Shown in pieces: positions 35,401 through 50,256 of a stretch of DNA of 64,000 nucleotides. The notes below the pieces were generated by a model. That model was given only the letters and a program-made list of their open reading frames with translations. It had not been told where the DNA came from and did not search any database. The stretch spans positions 3,288,181-3,352,180 of the forward strand of contig NC_064040.1 in assembly GCF_932526225.1 (NCBI RefSeq). Reading direction: 5' to 3'. Every line of letters begins with the position of its first letter. Within the stretch, counting starts at the first letter, position 1. The position numbers and the translations under genes were made by a program. This DNA is from Nematostella vectensis (taxonomy: Eukaryota; Cnidaria; Anthozoa; Actiniaria; Edwardsiidae).

Positions 35401-38400
35401 CCCCATATGACCCACCCCATATGACCCACCCCATGTGCCCACCTCATATGACCCACCCCATGTGCCCAAACCATATGACCCACCCCATGTGCCCACCCCA
35501 TATGACCCACCCAATATGACCCACCCCATGTGCCCAAACCATATGACCCACCCCATGTGCCCACCCCATATGACCCACCCCATATGACCCACCCCATGTG
35601 CCCACCTCATATGACCCACTCCTTGGTCCACCCCATATGACCCACCCAATATGACCCACCCCATGTGCACAACCCATAAAACCACCCTATATGCACACCC
35701 CATATGACCCACCCCATGTGCCCAAACCATATGACCCACCCCATGTGCGCACTCCATATGACCCACCCCATATGACCTACCCATATGACCCACCCCATAT
35801 GACCCACCCCATATGGCCCACCCCATATGACCCACCCCATATGACCTACCCATATGACCAACCCCATATGACCCACCCCATATGACCCACCCCATATGAC
35901 CCACCCCATGTGACCCACCCCATATGACCCACCCCATATGACCTACCCCATATGACCCACCCCATGTGCGCACTCCATATGACCCACCCCATATGACCTA
36001 CCCATATGACCCACCCCATATGACCCACCCCATATGGCCCACCCCATATGACCCACCCCATATGACCTACCCATATGACCCACCCCATGTGACCCACCCC
36101 ATATGACCCACCCCATATGACCTACCCCATATGACCTACCCCATATGACCCACCCCATGTGCGCACTCCATATGACCCACCCCATATGACCTACCCATAT
36201 GACCTACCCATATGACCCACCCCATGTGACCCACCCCATATGACCCACCCCATATGACCTACCCCATATGACCTACCCCATATGACCCACCCCATGTGCG
36301 CACTCCATATGACCCACCCCATATGACCCACCCCATATGACCTACCCATATGACCCACCCCATGTGCACACCCCATATGACCCACCCCATATGACCCACC
36401 CCATATGACCCACCCCATGTGACCCACCCCATATGACCCACCCCATATGACCTACCCCATATGACCCACCCCATATGACCCACCCCATGTGCACACCCCA
36501 TATGACCCACCCCATATGACCCACCCCATGTGCCCACCACATATGACCCACCCCATATGAACCACCCCATGACCCACCCCATATGACCCACCCCATGTGC
36601 ACACCCCATATGACCCACCCCATATGACCCACCCATATGACCCACCCCATGTGCCCAAACCATATGACCCACCCCATGTGCGCACTCCATATGACCCACC
36701 CCATGTGCCCACCCCATATGCACACCCCATATGACCCAACCCATATGACCCACCCCATATGACCCACCCCATGACCCACCCCATATGACCCACCCCATGT
36801 GCGCACTCCATATGACCCACCCCATGTGCCCACCCCATATGCACACCCCATATGACCCAACCCATATGACCCACCCCATATGACCCACCCCATATGACCC
36901 ACCCCATATGACCCACCCCATATGACCCACCCCATATGACCCACCCCATGTGCCCACCCCATATGCACACCCCATATGACCCACCCCATATAACCCACCC
37001 CATGTGCACACCCCATATGACCCACCCCATATAACCCACCCTATATGACCCACCCCATGACCCACCCCATATGACCCACCCCATGTGCGCACTCCATATG
37101 ACCCACCCCATGTGCCCACCCCATATGCACACCCCATATGACCCAACCCATATGACCCACCCCATGTGCCCACCCCATATGCACACCCCATATGACACAA
37201 ACCCATATGACCCACCCCATGTGCCCACCCTTAGCTAGTCATGCATGAATATAGGTGAAGACAAAACAAAAGTCTGATTGATGACTTACCTCTTTTGACT
37301 GCCAGCATAAAATATAGCAATTGATGTGTAAGAAAGTAGTCCTTTGAGCCAGCCACAAAAATTAATTTCCAACACTTAGTTGAAACTGTGCATGGCCTAA
37401 TTTTCTTGTTTTCACGACCAATAAGGGCCATGAAACACTCATCCAATTCAAGTTCAGGTTCAGACCCCAAGCCAAGATCCTTTTCTGTCTTAATTTGTGG
37501 AATTTTTAAGGTCCTATCCAGAGGTCTGAAATCTCTAATCACATTCCATTCAGTCTGAGCGGTAAAGCCAACGGTTTCAAAGTATTCTTGGTTAGCTTCG
37601 TATGCAAATGCTAATGATTTGTTAGCAATAGCTCCAGCGTGGATGAACAAGTGTTTTATTTCAAGTTCTAGGGATCTTATGCGATGAGTCTTAAGGCCAC
37701 CTCTTTCAATGTTGTTCAAAAGCTTGTGAAGGGCACCTGATTGATTTCAAAAACAAATTAGCATATTAGAATATATGATAATCATTACATTTGCATATGA
37801 ATTCAATAATGTAGGGTTTATGCTGACAGGAATTTGGGCAGGGTTGTTTTTTTGTTTTTTTTGTTTTTTTAGGGTAGGGTCATTATTTAATGGAGGGGAG
37901 GGCTGCAATGTTTGGGGATAAGTTTTGCAATGTTGTGAGCGCTGATTTGGGGGAGGGCCTCAATTTATAAACAGGTTTTAGGGGAGGTATTCTGATCAAA
38001 TTCTGAGCCTCCTGATAGTATGGAATTTCAATTTTTTTGGGGAAAGCCCCAGACCCCCCAAAATTAAATAAATACATATAATGAGCCTCTTGCAAGTACG
38101 TTTGGCTGGCGCTTCTATTTGTTTTATCATTTGAAGTTTTGTTTTTTCAAATTTCCATTCAGGTCACCCACTCCCACCCCCCCACTAATTTTTAAGATTG
38201 GTAGTATGAGAAGATATACAAAAAATTCTGGTGGACAATGATGCTATTTAGGTTTAAACATTTCACGAGGGAGTATGCCCCTGGACCCCCAATATACAAT
38301 ACTATATAAACCCCTCGAATATGTGCTTGCAATCAACACTACTTCTGACTTGATGATGTTTAAAGGCTGTACCTCGCCGCTAGACTTATTATTTTAATAA

Positions 38401-40382
38401 AGTAACCAATACAACCAAAAATTTTATGTGAATAAAGTTAATGGATTTAGCTGTTTTTGTTCTTGGTTGCTTTTATGGGGGAGGGTCACCATTTTTGGGC
38501 TTTAAATAAGGGGGAGGGGCAAAAAATTTTAACCGGAAAATTCAACTTAGCAGACCTCTCCCCACCCCCCCCCCCCCCCCCCGTCCACCCCCCGATAAAT
38601 AAAAACCTTTCCCTTGCTGACCATATTATTCCTCTTAGGTTAACCTGAGTATCAGGGCCTCCTATGTTTCTATCGCGCCGGCGAGAAACAAGACAAGGGC
38701 CTGATACAAGTACTGTTCAAATCACATGCAAAGGGTACTTGAATGGGACGCGCTGATTGGTTCAGCTATATATAGTATCCTAGCCCGTCGACTGCTCGTT
38801 CTCAGAGTAATGGCGGACTCCAAAAGTGCTTTTGACCTTGCGTTAGCAAAATCTGAGAAATCTTGCTCTATAACATTTCAAAAAATATATTTTCCTCTCT
38901 TCATCTTCTTCGGAAAAATTCCGCCTGATACTCTGGTTAGATGTTCAAATGTCTTGCCCAGGCCGGTCATTTCGCGTGTTTATTTCTCATTGGTATCGTT
39001 TTTCGAAGCGAAGATCTACTAGTTATATCATAGGCGCTGGATGTCTTAGAAGCTCCTTAATACTACAGACATCATAAGTCGTGGCAATAAAATTTTTAGA
39101 CAGACCAGGTGACGAATATTCAAGAAATTTGTTTGTGAGAGCACGAAGAATGCTTGGGATTGTTTGCGTCACTTCCAGCGAGTTGTTGATTTAGTGAGCT
39201 TATCAAATAATGGCATTTGTGTTCAAGCAGCCTGTAGTAAATTGGTGATGTGAATATCCTGTAGTAATTTATTGATGTGTGGATCTGCATGGTCATATAC
39301 TTAAATTGTTAATCTCCTGAGTCGTGAACTACCTTTGCGTTTCAATTCATTTACCCTCACCGGGGTTCATCGTTACTAAAATTATTATCCTTGCATATAG
39401 CACCAATGTAGTTTTGTTTTACATAAATGATGTTTATAATTTGATTTGGGCATTTGATTGTGCCACCACGCGGGTCATTGGAAAATTGACAGCCGACGTA
39501 TTTTACATTTTTGACAGCAGCCTGAAAAGGGGCATCAGGCGTCGCGTCTAGTATTTGTGTCAGGCGTACTTTTATTTTTCTTCTTCGACTTTTGAAAAAT
39601 AAAATAGCCTGATACTCAGGCTACTCTTAGGTATCTTTTACTAGATCACATTGTTTCACAATTTTCTGTCATTTCAGCTGACCCCCCAGTGAAGTGAGAG
39701 CCCCTTATCCCCTCCCCCCCAGCTAAGGGCGTTGACGATCAACTTGCATTGATTGGATGTTGAGGAGGGGGAGTGATTATCTCATTGAAAAAGTTGAAAA
39801 AAAAAAATAGAAAACACAAAGCACATTGACAGTGACCAAGCCAAACAATGTCAAAATACTTCTGCCAACAATAACAAAACCAAAACAATAGCATTTGCTG
39901 ATGCTATTAGTACAATAATTTGGATGTGTTGATACTATCCAATTAGGCTGTGAAGTACTCATCACATGTCTCAGTATCCTGGGAGACCAGGAAATATAGA
40001 AAGAATGAGAAATTTGCCCTTTTTATAATCTGATATTTGAATATTCAATAAACTTTTGGGTATAATTTAGGCGAGAAAGAACATATAAGTGTCTATCGTA
40101 TGGAAGGTCATGAAACTATAAGTAAGCTTAAGTTACTTAATATAATTATTGACATTTACAGCACACTCATCTTGAGACATGTCTCTTACCTTGCATTACC
40201 CTAACTCCAAAGATGGAATCCACGATCATCTCTCGCTGGTTTTGCTTGAGATATTGAAGCAATTTGCGAGAGGCTTCAATGACATTCCTCAGTGCTTCTC
40301 CGAAGTGTTTTTTGGAAGTCTGGCTTTCGCAAGCTCCACCACAAAAACACGCGAGAAAAACAAACAACCATAACACACGCAT
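32455..40382 (-). CDS. C16orf89: C16orf89-like protein, copy C, with C-terminal membrane anchor
   Basis: Exons on the minus strand: 40382-40190, 37736-37290, 34107-33783, 32830-32781, 32687-32455; 415 residues, phases 1, 1, 2, 1. The start is the second ATG of the open frame, because MRVLWLFVFLACFCGGACES then begins an ideal signal peptide. It carries DSIFGVRVMQG, a cysteine set ending VSTKCWKLI, DYFLTHQLLYFMLAVKRGC, DLYLEQCVVGSMLGYEEFLS, ILAWQHPKGCFGF and DGCELHISGVAVGLLGMYILW. A hydrophobic helix (YSTVIVILALVVYIM) and an Arg/Lys-rich tail close it. It is the most diverged of the three copies. Its large introns hold the 14/13-bp minisatellite and several MITEs. The donor of exon 4 is a weak AAG|gttttt. 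Confidence 0.83.
33379..33694. mobile_element. Small MITE with TATAGGGGGG ends
   Basis: The left end TATAGGGGGGGT is mirrored by ACCACCCCCCTATA at the right. The interior is made of repeated AAATCCG / GATCCGC phrases. It lies in intron 3 of copy C. TA target duplication is possible but cannot be separated from the ends. Confidence 0.6.
34545..37232. repeat. 2.7-kb minisatellite of 14-bp (ATATGACCCACCCC) and 13-bp (ATGTGCCCACCCC) units
   Basis: The two unit types alternate in changing order, with minor variants (AATATGACC, CATATGACCTACC, GTGCGCACTCC, CCAAACC). Toward the right end, longer blocks repeat, such as GTGCGCACTCCATATGACCC. One strand is almost purine-free between the ATATG/ATGTG steps. 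Overlapping minus-strand frames of up to 351 codons (Gly/Trp/His/Val-rich) arise because three 14-bp units keep frame; they are not genes. It lies in intron 2 of C16orf89-like copy C. Confidence 0.95.
38644..39621. mobile_element. Candidate non-autonomous element with CCTGAGTATCAGG ends
   Basis: CCTGAGTATCAGGG at the left and CCTGATACTCAGGC at the right are inverted matches, and a third such motif (CCTGATACTC) occurs inside near 38927. The right-hand sequence TTTTGAAAAATAAAAT before the motif also occurs near 16795, showing that the terminus is repeated elsewhere in the window. A 98-codon plus-strand open frame (38726-39022) is unexplained. Target duplication is not clear. Confidence 0.45.
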
Positions 40383-44184
<3,802 letters not shown>

Positions 44185-44251
44185 ATTTTAAAGCAGGATT
44201 TTCAAGTGTAGACAGGTATTTTAAGAAATTTAAAAAGTTCATTCAGTTGTA

Positions 44252-44257
44252 AATAAA
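44252..44257 (+). terminator. Candidate poly(A) signal of BLOC1S2
   Basis: AATAAA lies 68 nt past the BLOC1S2 stop codon. A G-rich run follows at 44277-44289, a common arrangement downstream of cleavage sites. Confidence 0.5.
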
Positions 44258-44289
44258 TCATTGACATAGAGTTGAGTGGGGGGGGGGGG

Positions 44290-45326
44290 AAGAACTGTGG
44301 ATAGATTACTGTAAAGTAATAATAAGGGTACATTAGTTAAGACTTCCACATTAAGTGAATCAAAGACTTGCACACAAGAGCACGGTTTAAAGGGTTCAAG
44401 AGAACAATTCATTCAAATAAACAATATGATCATGGTTCTGAAAGCATGCATATATGCATTATACCATATCAATCATAACAATGGCTAGCTGAGGAATTTT
44501 TACTGCATGGTATCTCCATTTTATTGGATAGACTAAAACTGCCTATTCCATCATTAATAAATAAAGATCTTTATGGGATATAATATAGTAACAATAATAG
44601 GTGTAAATGTAGTAATAAGTCATTAATTGTATCATGATTTCACATACAACTTGCTTCTAAAGAAATTTTAATTAAGGATATTAGGAGTGTTAGTTAAGGT
44701 ATTTCGAAAGGCACACCATTACTTGCCTGCTAGCACAGTATGAATTTATTTGGACATTACTGTTCCCATGGTACATGAATGCCAAGATTCTGAAATATCC
44801 CACTAAAGAGCCTGCTAGCCAGCTTATTACTAAAAATGACCCATTTGTATTTCAACTTTGAGCCATCAATTTGCAAAGTGTTTAGTGTAATTTGTGTGGT
44901 TTATTTTCTTGCTCCATGGCATACAGTATTTCTTTACATGAAATCTTTTTCTCCAACCTTGTCTCTTTCAGGACTATAGTCTCCTCGACAGGGGTAAAAC
45001 TCTTGAAAAGAACTTAATTTGGAATTATTTTAAGGAGTGGGGGAAGGAGTGAGGTGCTAAAAAAGAGGAAAGAAAAGAAGACAGAGAAAAAAGAGAGAGG
45101 CAGTTTTGAAGAAAATAGAAGATTGGAAGCACTGAAGAACTTTTCATGTCTGCCTTCCTCTATATCAACTTCTCTGAAAGGAATACACTATTTCTCAAAG
45201 TCTTGAACATTTGCTTTATTAAGGAGGTCAAAAGGCTGATATTTTTATGTGCTTGGATGAATGGCCATTTTTGTTTAATGGGATGTCTTTTCAAACTTTT
45301 TTTCAACTCTCAAATTTCTCTCATAT
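44290..45326. other. Convergent intergenic stretch; no gene seen
   Basis: AT-rich sequence between the 3' ends of BLOC1S2 and the minus-strand small secreted-protein gene. An open frame of 76 codons at 45146-45376 has no support. Confidence 0.5.
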
Positions 45327-45332
45327 TTTATT
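45327..45332 (-). terminator. Candidate poly(A) signal of the small secreted-protein gene
   Basis: TTTATT on the plus strand gives AATAAA on the minus strand, about 80 nt beyond the stop at 45412. Confidence 0.45.
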
Positions 45333-45411
45333 ACAAGAAAATATTAAGTATTATTTATAATTTTACAATATCCTAGTGTGTTTTAGTATACAGAATTTTG
45401 ATTTGGGTTGG

Positions 45412-48400
45412 CTATCTCTGTTGGCATAAGATTTCAAATTCGGCACAGAAATCTCGTCTAGCTTGCTGAAGTCTCACCTAAATAAATAAAAAGGATAGAA
45501 CATCAATTGCTTTACAACACATCATTGTTTACAATTAGTTCTACGATTAGTGAAGCAGTTCTAACTATTTTACGATTGTAGCAGAGAAAATATATTCTAA
45601 CATGAAAATTGATTACCGCAAGGGACAGGGGAAAGCTGTGTATATTTGGTAATATGGTGTTGAAAGGCTAAAGGATAGACAATTCTGTGTAAATGAAAAA
45701 GCTAGACATTTACTTTTACTCTGACTTTTGGGATACTGATGACATATTCCTGTGCTTAATTGCTATTGGTGCCTTCACTATTTCTTAATTGGAACCGAAA
45801 TAAGAAGAGTTAGTCCGCTCTGAGGAGAGTGGAGGGAAGAGAAAGCTAGTGGAAACGGAGACAAAATATTTATGCTGCATCCACACTAGTGCTATAATAC
45901 AGTCTAGTGTAGGACAGAGTAGGATTCAAGATCAATTTTGAACGGTTTGAACGCAGCATTTTATCGTACCTTGCGTCTAAGCCGCGTTGTTGTACATTGA
46001 GCTTCTAACATTGCGCACAATTGTTGTGTTGTAGATATGTCTTGAGCCTGAATTAAGAGAGAAAAAAGTGTTAATTAGCTGGTATGAGATGGTAGGCATC
46101 TGGGTTTGGAGAGAGCTAATTGAAGCATCTCGTTTTCTAGGAATAAAACTAATTAGTCCAAAAGACGCCTATTAGGAAGATTTTATAATTGAAAACTAAA
46201 ATATTTCTTCCCAAATTACGAAATACTGCTCTTTTGAAAGTTCCAGTAGAAAAATTCGATACGAATTACAAAGTTTATGAATAATTAAATTGTTTACAAA
46301 TTCAAGCCATTTTCATCTGGCAGATTAAAGATTAAGAAACTTTAAGTTTTGAATCATCCTATTTAATATGCTCTTTTTTACCATTTTGGTGTTGACCCAA
46401 GTACATGGAAATTCTTTATCATCAAACAGAAATGTTTCCTTCATAGCACTTTATGCCAAGTAACAAGTTGGTTTTCAAAACATAAGACTGGTTAAACCCT
46501 TGGGGAATGCAATATTCAAGAAAATATACGACCGGAAAAAAAGAGTTTCATTGGTGCAATTGATTAAAAATTTCAAATTTCACCATTATTAACGTACTAA
46601 AACCATAGCCAATATCAATGCAACAAGTTCACTTAATTGAATTCGCTCGAGGACAATTATGAAAAGACTCGTGTTTATGATATTTTACACAATTAATTTT
46701 AATCGGCCTCTGCATCTCCCTTCATGGAAACATGGCATATCACTTCCTCTTATAAACCCAAACATAGAGATGCTAAAATGACATTTTTAGATTGGTTCTC
46801 GCGATTAACGTAGATCTGCTGTTATAAACGGGATATTTAGCGTAGAAAAGAGGAAACAAGGACGACAAAGACGGTACGGAAATAGACGAATGGAACTTTT
46901 ACTCTCTACTGAAAAATATCAAATTTCCCAGTTATTGGTACCGTTCTAATCTTATCGTCCATTATTTCTCGAAGGGAAAATTGCTTCACCCGATCATGTC
47001 ATATTTTGACGGAAAAAATGGGATTAGAAGTCTTGCCGATTCCACTTTGCCTTAAATGCGTGCATTTAGACAGATAGAGGCGCTTATGTCGTTAACAGAG
47101 CTAGGGAGGAAGTTAATAAATTAGCTTAGAAGAGTCGTAAAAGCGGACTAAGTGTCACGTAATGGAAAATGAGAAAAAAAGGCCGAAATTTGTAGCCTTT
47201 GAAGAACTCCCAAGCAGAAATAAGAAACCTCTCTATCTCTTTGAGTCTATTTCAAACCTCGATTGTAATGGCGGAGTCAACCAAAAAAAAGCGAAACACT
47301 ATCAAGTAAACTAAGCACTGTTAAAACAAAACGCCAGCTGATTTCCGATACTTTCAAGTGAGCATAACTGTCAAGCAAATGATCTGTCGTCCAATTGACT
47401 GGAAGTAATTGTGAGAGCTTTTATCTTTAATGTCATATCAGTGGCGCGCAGTCCAATCCGTTTTCCAATATCGGTTATTCATCCATTTCCTTCCAAACCC
47501 GGCGCGTTAGTGGTCTTGGGTATAAACCACAAGGTTTTTGGTTATTAAAGAGCGGTTTGGAATCTACATTATTAATAAACCACTCCCCGTCCATTATACA
47601 GCTTGAACAAGTTACTACAAGTATATGCTACAAATATATGCTTAATATCTTGACCCAAAATCACGGCTAACTGTGTGTTGGCACTCACTCTCCCTCCCAT
47701 CGTCAACTTTTGGTGAGAGGTGCTTTCTCAAAAAAAAAAAAAAATTTAAAAATTAAAGCATTCTGCTACTTCTACTGTGAGTTATACAGCTACTGACAAT
47801 ATATTTTTTATAAGAACCTTTTTATAAGAACGTCCAGCCTTAAAAAATCACCAAAATTTAAGTACATGCTAAGAACATGATAGAATTATGGATCAAATAG
47901 CAGAACAATTTTGCTTAAGGTCTAAAATGCAGAATAAAAATACATAATAACGGCCAGCCTAAACTGAAAATTAGACGATTCTATAAATATGTGTCGTCAA
48001 ATGACACTGGCACCCCACCCTCCCCCCCCCCCCCTCCCCGTTCATTTTGACAGCCAGATTTAAGTCCGCGATGCAGTATTGTGCACTGTTAAGTTTTGTT
48101 TAAATAACCCCTCGTTATTAATGAATGCGCTACGTCACCGCTTGTGAGTTTCACCTCAGTAAAATAGCTCAACTTTTTTTTCAGGACACACTATTTTACT
48201 GTATATTTATAACCTACTTTGGAATGTGACCTTACTAGTGGAACAGATAATCCACTTAACAAAGCTAATAACTTACGCGGTACAGCAGTCACGCCTATCC
48301 AAATAGCAGATTAAGGCCGTTTATATGCCTTAAACCCTTCCCACGCGAGACCGTATACGCTACAATAAGTAATCCGGCAGATTACTCATCCCACGCCACT

Positions 48401-50169
48401 GGAATCCAGTGAAGTGAAATGGGTTCCCTTAAGCTGTCATGTGACTACATTTTCCACAAAAAGCGTCTCTTGCAGACAATGAGAGATGAACGTCAACAAA
48501 ACCCCGGTAACTCGAACTCCCCGATAACTAAAACTCACTTTAGTTACCTACCTAATACCGTGGAACCTTGATAACCCGAACTCTCCAACAATTTAGGCTC
48601 CAGGGCTCCATCGATACAGTGAAACGCAAATAACTCGAACTGAATTCAATAGTAATTTCCAGTCATTTCTTTTCGGGTAACTACTGTTGTTTTATGGTGG
48701 GCCCTAACTGCAATTATCTTGAGACATGTCTTTTCGGATTATTCAAACTCTCTAAATCGTTTTATCGTTGTCTCCCGTAAGGATACTCTTAACGGGGTTC
48801 TACAGTAGGCCCACAAAGATAAAAATTGTGTCACACTATAACACACATTCCTCTGATGTTTGTGGGAAGCTGTGATGAAATTGTGGAATGAAACTTATTA
48901 TAATCCTCTGATAAAAGAATTCTCAATAACCGAGAAAAAACGAATATGGGGCAAAACAGGTACTTAGCTTCCTTCTATTTGATCTTCTGTTGCGTGTTTT
49001 TTATGAGGATTTACGAAGTCTTCTTTTTTTAGTAGTTTGCATCGTCACTCGCCCCCTCTCCAAAAAGTCTAAACGTATTTATCTATTTTTTCAAAGTTAA
49101 AAACCGTAGTCTTTTTCAGGCCTTCTGTCAATCTTACACAAAAGAACGTTGGATGAATGCGATTTCGTTGTTATCGACAGCTTTTCTAACCTCTTCCTGT
49201 GTAGAGTAGAGATGGCAAGCGCCCATTAAATCCAACAGATGATTTGACCTAAGCTTGCCCGCATAATTACAATTTATCAATAATGGAACCGCACTCTTTG
49301 TGTTCGCATGACTTATCTAACAGAAACTTCTCAGCGGATTTTGACTTAGTTGAACAATACACGTGTTTGTTTTTAACTCCGCAACATCTGTTGCTTTTTT
49401 AGTAGAAATTGGACAGACTAATACGTTTAATTGGTCTTGATGGTTTGGAAAAATATATATATATATATCGTCTTTGAATCTTTAGCGCCAATATTACAGA
49501 AACTATGGTAGCTTAGTAGTAGCTTCAGTTGCCAAGCGTGCTTTTTTATGGAACTGAAAGTAAAAGCGGCTAGAGCTTCAACTATGAAACAGTTCGGGTG
49601 TTATTTATAGGAACGTGTTTGTGGCTTTTACTATATTCTAAAATGTTGCTAAATAGTGTGTTTCCAAGGTTTTAAAATCTAGTGCATTTGGTGCTAATAC
49701 AATTTATTAGGAATCACATTTTATACGTCAAGCTTTTGTTTTCTGCTACTATATTACTTTTGCTAAGCTTTGCAATCGTTACTCTATGAGTATTTTGCAG
49801 TTGAAATTTGTTAAAAATAAAGTTTTCTTTATGGCGCCATGTGTGTAGCCCTTCATCTCGACCAATTTTTCATCATATCATTAACTGATATTTTATCCTT
49901 TTTGCTTAACAACTCACCTCTCTGGTATCTGACTGCCGGCCTGCCGTCTCCGCCGTCTCTTCGCGTTTCTCGTCTCTCGCCATATCCCTTAGTAGGGCCA
50001 TACGCCAAGAAAACTCCTCTCTGTATGGCGTGTCGTTCGCTTGTTTCTTCACTGGGGGCGCCGTGGCGCGAAAATGCAGAAAACCTTGAGTAAAACTCTC
50101 TACTACGACCTGTGTGGTGGCTAGGTACATAACTACGAACATTGCTATATGTGTAGAAACTCTGGCCAT
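45412..50169 (-). CDS. Small secreted four-cysteine protein of unknown family
   Basis: Three minus-strand exons, 50169-49918, 46047-45970 and 45477-45412, each flanked by AG/GT and all joining in phase 0, encode 131 residues. The start MARVSTHIAMFVVMYLATTQ leads a signal peptide ending near VVESF. A charged, cysteine-free middle (about residues 27-84) follows, with a possible N-glycosylation site (NDT) and dibasic KK and KR. The last 47 residues hold all four cysteines in two C-x6-C pairs 18 apart (LCAMLEAQC and FCAEFEILC), joined by an Arg-rich LRRKVRLQQARRD. This could fold as a disulphide-stapled helical hairpin or be a processed peptide. I do not recognise the family. Extra exons may lie in the 3.9-kb first intron. 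Confidence 0.6.
46048..49917. other. Large intron of the small secreted-protein gene
   Basis: Mostly AT-rich with no supported open frame. It contains a poly-C tract near 48020 and a MITE-like segment at about 48500-48810. Additional small exons of the gene on the minus strand cannot be excluded by eye. Confidence 0.45.
48500..48808. mobile_element. MITE-like segment with AACCCCG ends and GTGGAACC motif
   Basis: AAAACCCCGGTAACTCGAAC at the left is partly inverted in TTAACGGGGTTCTACAGTA at the right. Inside, TAACTCGAAC and GATAACCCGAACTC phrases repeat, along with CCGTGGAACCTTGATAA. The wording resembles the pogo-like CAGTGGAACCT elements at 9905-10416, but the ends are decayed. Confidence 0.4.
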
Positions 50170-50246
50170 TCTACGGATTTTTGTTTCTTCTTACTCCTAA
50201 CCGGACCTCGTATAGCAATTACTACCACAAGTGTCTAAAGTCGCCG

Positions 50247-50256
50247 GTTATTTAAC
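50247..50256 (-). promoter_or_regulatory. TATA-like box of the small secreted-protein gene
   Basis: The minus strand reads GTTAAATAAC about 78 nt before the start codon, a plausible core promoter distance. Confidence 0.35.

Noticed and set aside
34379-37228. Gly/Trp/His/Val-rich open frames of up to 351 codons on the minus strand
   Set aside because: These are overlapping frames through the 14/13-bp minisatellite; every frame gives the same periodic peptide. It is an intron of C16orf89-like copy C.
38726-39022. 98-codon frame containing MADSKSAFDLALAKSEKSCS
   Set aside because: It lies inside a likely non-autonomous transposon, with no recognisable domain; at most it is a captured fragment.
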